Origin: Aureobasidium sp. EXF-3400
Taxonomy: Eukaryota; Ascomycota; Dothideomycetes; Dothideales; Saccotheciaceae
Length of the DNA stretch: 59,521 bases
Direction of reading: 5' to 3'
NCBI GenBank assembly: GCA_024195585.1
Contig: SWBL01000320.1
Location: forward strand, 1-59,521
Shown: piece after piece, positions 56,990-59,521 of the stretch
Layout: each line of letters opens with the position of its first letter
How positions within the stretch are numbered: position 1 is the first letter of the stretch
Program-made: the position numbers and the translations under genes
The notes under the pieces: generated by a model
What the model saw: only the letters and a program-made list of their open reading frames with translations
Database searches by the model: none
What the model was told of the DNA's origin: nothing

Positions 56990-58429
56990 ATGCCTCCTAA
57001 GAAAGGCAAGAAAGTAGTGGCGCGCGCGCCATCGCCAGAACCCGAGGTCCCCTCGACTGTTACCACCCCTCGAGGCAAGATCTTCGACACGACCGCTGCC
57101 GCTGCAAGACCAAAGCGTAGCATCACCAGCACCATGCCCCCACCCGACCCGCCTAGTCTCAAGAAAGCAAAGATTACACGCGCTGTCGACACATCATCCA
57201 ACTCGGAAGTTACACCCAAGAAACGTGGTCGTCCGCCTAAGGCCTCTACCGCTACGCCTAAGTCTGCCACACCTAAGCGTGCCACACCCAAGTCTGCCTC
57301 CACAGCCACACCAAAGAGCTTTAGGACTGGTGAAAGACAGAGTGCTAGACTGGCTTCTACTCCCGCCAGCGAGAAAGCCTTGCCACCATTGAGATCAAGT
57401 CGCGTCACCAAGTCAGCCATCCCACCCAAGCGTGGTAGAGGAAGACCACCAAAGAAGACCAAGCAGACCGCCCTCAAGGACAATCAAGATATCGACCTGA
57501 ACCCCGACGCTAACGACGAAGCGAGTGATGGCATGGACTACGACGACCCAACTCACGATGCCAATATCACCGAAGCCACGACTATCATTCAAGCCGATCG
57601 CAGCTATTGGCTCATGAAAGCCGAGCCAGAGTCTCGCATTGAGAAGAACGCCAACGGAGACGACGTCGATGTCAAATTCAGTATTGACGATCTCCGTTCC
57701 CGCACTGAGCCTGAACCATGGGAGGGTATCCGTAATGCGCAAGCCCAGAACAACATGAAGGCCATGAAAGTCGGCGATCTTGCTTTCTTCTACGAGTCGA
57801 ACTGTAAGAAGCCCGGTATTGTCGGTATCATGGAGATTGTCAACGAGGCCAGTCCTGATGTCCACGCTTTCGACAAGAGCAGCGCCTACTACGATCCCAA
57901 GTCTGATCCGAAGAAGCCCAAGTGGATGCTCGTTCACGTTGAGTTCCGCCGCAAGTTCAGCGAGAAGTTTACACTTAAGGATCTCCAGAAGTTCTCTCAG
58001 TCTGGAGGTGCTCTTGCTGATATGGAGGTGCTCAAGCAGTCACGTCTCTCCGTCACCAAAGTCTCCAAGCCTCAATGGGACTTCATCATGAGCCAAATCG
58101 ATGAGGATGATGAAGAAGATGATGTGATGCACGACTTCAACGGCTCGATGATCGAAGGAGACGATGATACTGGCGATGTGGGAGCAGACCTAGGCAATGA
58201 CTTTGCTGCTGCATTCGAAGCCCCTGCCAATCTTCGTACTGCTACCGACGGGATCCCCGATGTGGTCGATCAGATGTCTGCTTACGCCGCAGACGCCCCT
58301 GTTCCCTCGGCTAGGAGTGTGTCCCGTGGTCGCAGAAGCAGACCCGCCTCTAAGCCAGCTGGTCAGCTTGCTGCCATGCACAACGCCGCCGTGCTTCCCA
58401 GACACACCAACGACGCTCCCCCAAACTAG
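56990..58429 (+). CDS. EVE-domain protein with AT-hooks (THYN1-like)
   Basis: Nuclear protein joining DNA-binding AT-hooks to an EVE domain, a PUA-like fold thought to read modified bases in nucleic acid; human THYN1 is the best-known relative. Single exon, 479 residues from MPPKKGKK. Upstream in-frame methionines at 56765 and later would add 75 less conserved residues. AT-hooks: KRGRPPK (78-84) and RGRGRPPK (148-155), within Lys/Pro/Thr-rich disordered sequence. The EVE domain spans ~205-370: YWLMKAEPESR, FSIDDL, WEGIRNAQAQNNMKAMKVGD, FYESNCKKPGIVGI, YYDPKSDPKKPKWMLVHVEF. The C-terminal third is acidic, then basic. The module order fits a chromatin-associated role (inference). Confidence 0.9.
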   Translation: MPPKKGKKVVARAPSPEPEVPSTVTTPRGKIFDTTAAAARPKRSITSTMPPPDPPSLKKAKITRAVDTSSNSEVTPKKRGRPPKASTATPKSATPKRATPKSASTATPKSFRTGERQSARLASTPASEKALPPLRSSRVTKSAIPPKRGRGRPPKKTKQTALKDNQDIDLNPDANDEASDGMDYDDPTHDANITEATTIIQADRSYWLMKAEPESRIEKNANGDDVDVKFSIDDLRSRTEPEPWEGIRNAQAQNNMKAMKVGDLAFFYESNCKKPGIVGIMEIVNEASPDVHAFDKSSAYYDPKSDPKKPKWMLVHVEFRRKFSEKFTLKDLQKFSQSGGALADMEVLKQSRLSVTKVSKPQWDFIMSQIDEDDEEDDVMHDFNGSMIEGDDDTGDVGADLGNDFAAAFEAPANLRTATDGIPDVVDQMSAYAADAPVPSARSVSRGRRSRPASKPAGQLAAMHNAAVLPRHTNDAPPN

Positions 58430-59100
58430 AATTGAGGTGTGCGGCTGCTGCTCTCTTGTTCTCACTCTTTCTTTCTTTTCTTGCTTTACAGATACCCCAT
58501 TTTGTTTTCTGTTCTTCTCTTCTTCTTTCTTGCATTGCAACACGAGCGAGCGAGGCGTTGGGGATGCGTGTCGAAAGAGGAGACATTTTTGCTTCGAAGG
58601 TCGACAGAGGTCGAAGTCGATAAGAGATCGGTACATAGCATAGCCAGAAGTCATCAAGAGACTCTGCATTCAATCACAAATCATTGACACAAACCGAGGG
58701 CTTCCATAACCATTGCCTTGTGTGATAAGATGAACATGTCAAGGATGCTCACAGAAGTCAGTCTCACAAACCGCAGTATTAGTATGTTGAGCACAGGTCC
58801 AAGGAGTTTTAACATTTGAGCAGGGAGTCGCTGCGAACAGATCAAAGGCAAAGACTACAGCGCAGGAAGTTCAGGTGCAACATTTTAAACATGGATATCA
58901 TTCGAAGGTGTTTGGATATATTTGCGAAGTGGAAAATGCTTTTGTTGCTTCTCTCATTTCATTGACGCGACCTATTTTTCAGAACAACCACCTCAAAGTG
59001 CCCACAGCTTTTTCATATCACCATGAGACCACTCCGACATAATAGTCTGTTCAACATCAACACCTCTGCATGTACTAGACTAGCAAAAGAGGCGAGACGT
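58430..59100. other. convergent 3' region between the EVE gene and RPS2
   Basis: About 670 bp between two stop codons. It starts with a T/C-rich stretch typical of a 3' untranslated region. No gene. Confidence 0.5.
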
Positions 59101-59521
59101 TTAGTAGCGCTTGCCCTGGCGGAGGACATCGGCGTACTCGTCGAGAGGGGAGCGGATGAGCTTGGTCTCCTTCCACAGGTTGGGGGTGAGGAAACCGTAG
59201 GTGTTGGTGATGGCGACGAAGGTGGCCTTGAGGGTGTTCTCAAGGGTCTTGGTGGAACCGGACGAGGCCGAGTAGGCGTCGCTGACACCAGCAAGCTGCA
59301 ACAGACGCTTGACGGCGGGGGAGGCAACGAGACCGGTGCCGCGGGGAGCGGGAATAAGCTGTGGAGGAAGTTAGGATGAGACTCAAAGGTATAGACTGCG
59401 GAAACAAAAACTTACTCTGACGGTGACGGAACCGCACTTGCCGCTCTCCTTGACGGGGATGGAGTGAGGCTCACCAAGGTTGGAGCCCCAGTAACCACGA
59501 CGGATGGGGACAACAGCGAGC
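59101..59521 (-). CDS. rps2: 40S ribosomal protein uS5 (RPS2), 3' part, cut by the window edge
   Basis: Core protein of the small cytosolic ribosomal subunit, needed for decoding accuracy. Two exons are visible: 59521-59416 (the 5' side lies outside the window) and 59358-59101, giving about 120 C-terminal residues. Typical uS5 sequence: [36 protein letters not shown] (the bar marks the intron), [25 protein letters not shown] and the [11 protein letters not shown] end. Codon use is strongly biased, as expected. The intron is 57 nt. Confidence 0.95.

Overview
This window reads as nuclear DNA of a filamentous ascomycete (Pezizomycotina). The genes are monocistronic and lie on both strands. Their introns are mostly about 45-70 nt with GT..AG ends, often with a CTAAC/CTRAC-like branch site. 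Several products are typical of filamentous fungi: an otubain with long low-complexity extensions, IES1 of INO80, a MET8-SUMT fusion, PEX10 and ERG9. Dothideomycetes is my guess from overall style; I cannot prove it from the sequence. The visible intact genes end normally at TAA, TAG or TGA, so the genetic code is standard.

Layout. 1-90 is an intron-containing tRNA-Lys on the minus strand. 91-4484 is gene-poor, with at most a degraded gene. 4485-14259 holds an otubain (-), COP9 signalosome subunit 2 (-), a Rho3 GTPase (+) and a mitochondrial ABC1/UbiB-type kinase (-). 14260-16868 is the odd part of the window: a broken, repeat-rich locus ending in a zinc-finger-like ORF, flanked by a diverged direct repeat and followed by a long imperfect hairpin. 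16869-25280 holds a secreted type-B carboxylesterase, a siroheme synthase, an IFI6/IFI27-family membrane protein and a secreted GH5 glucanase, all on the plus strand. 26022-43226 holds PEX10 (-), a YOR1-type ABC transporter (+), the DED1 helicase (+), IES1 (+), a DHA2-type MFS transporter (-) and a PLP aminotransferase (-). 43566-59521 holds mitochondrial bL36 (+), a PHAF1/UPF0183 protein (-), a kinesin-5 (+), a sugar transporter (+), squalene synthase (+), an EVE/AT-hook protein (+) and the 3' part of ribosomal protein uS5/RPS2 (-).

Most genes are unrelated housekeeping functions and I see no biosynthetic cluster. Two neighbour relationships may matter: the co-directional MFS transporter and aminotransferase (39633-43226), and the divergent aminotransferase/bL36 promoter of 339 bp. 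Exon joins were worked out by hand; for every spliced gene given here the reading phase closes and the total length is divisible by three.

The most interesting signal is at 15303-15599. A Gln/Ser/Ala/Glu-rich frame carries seven in-frame stops, all TAG or TAA, and every one lies at a column where a sister repeat unit has CAG or CAA. The frame is open on both sides and runs into a zinc-finger-like C-terminus. This is either C-to-T decay at CpA sites (RIP-like) in a pseudogene or, less likely, a message read through at UAR.
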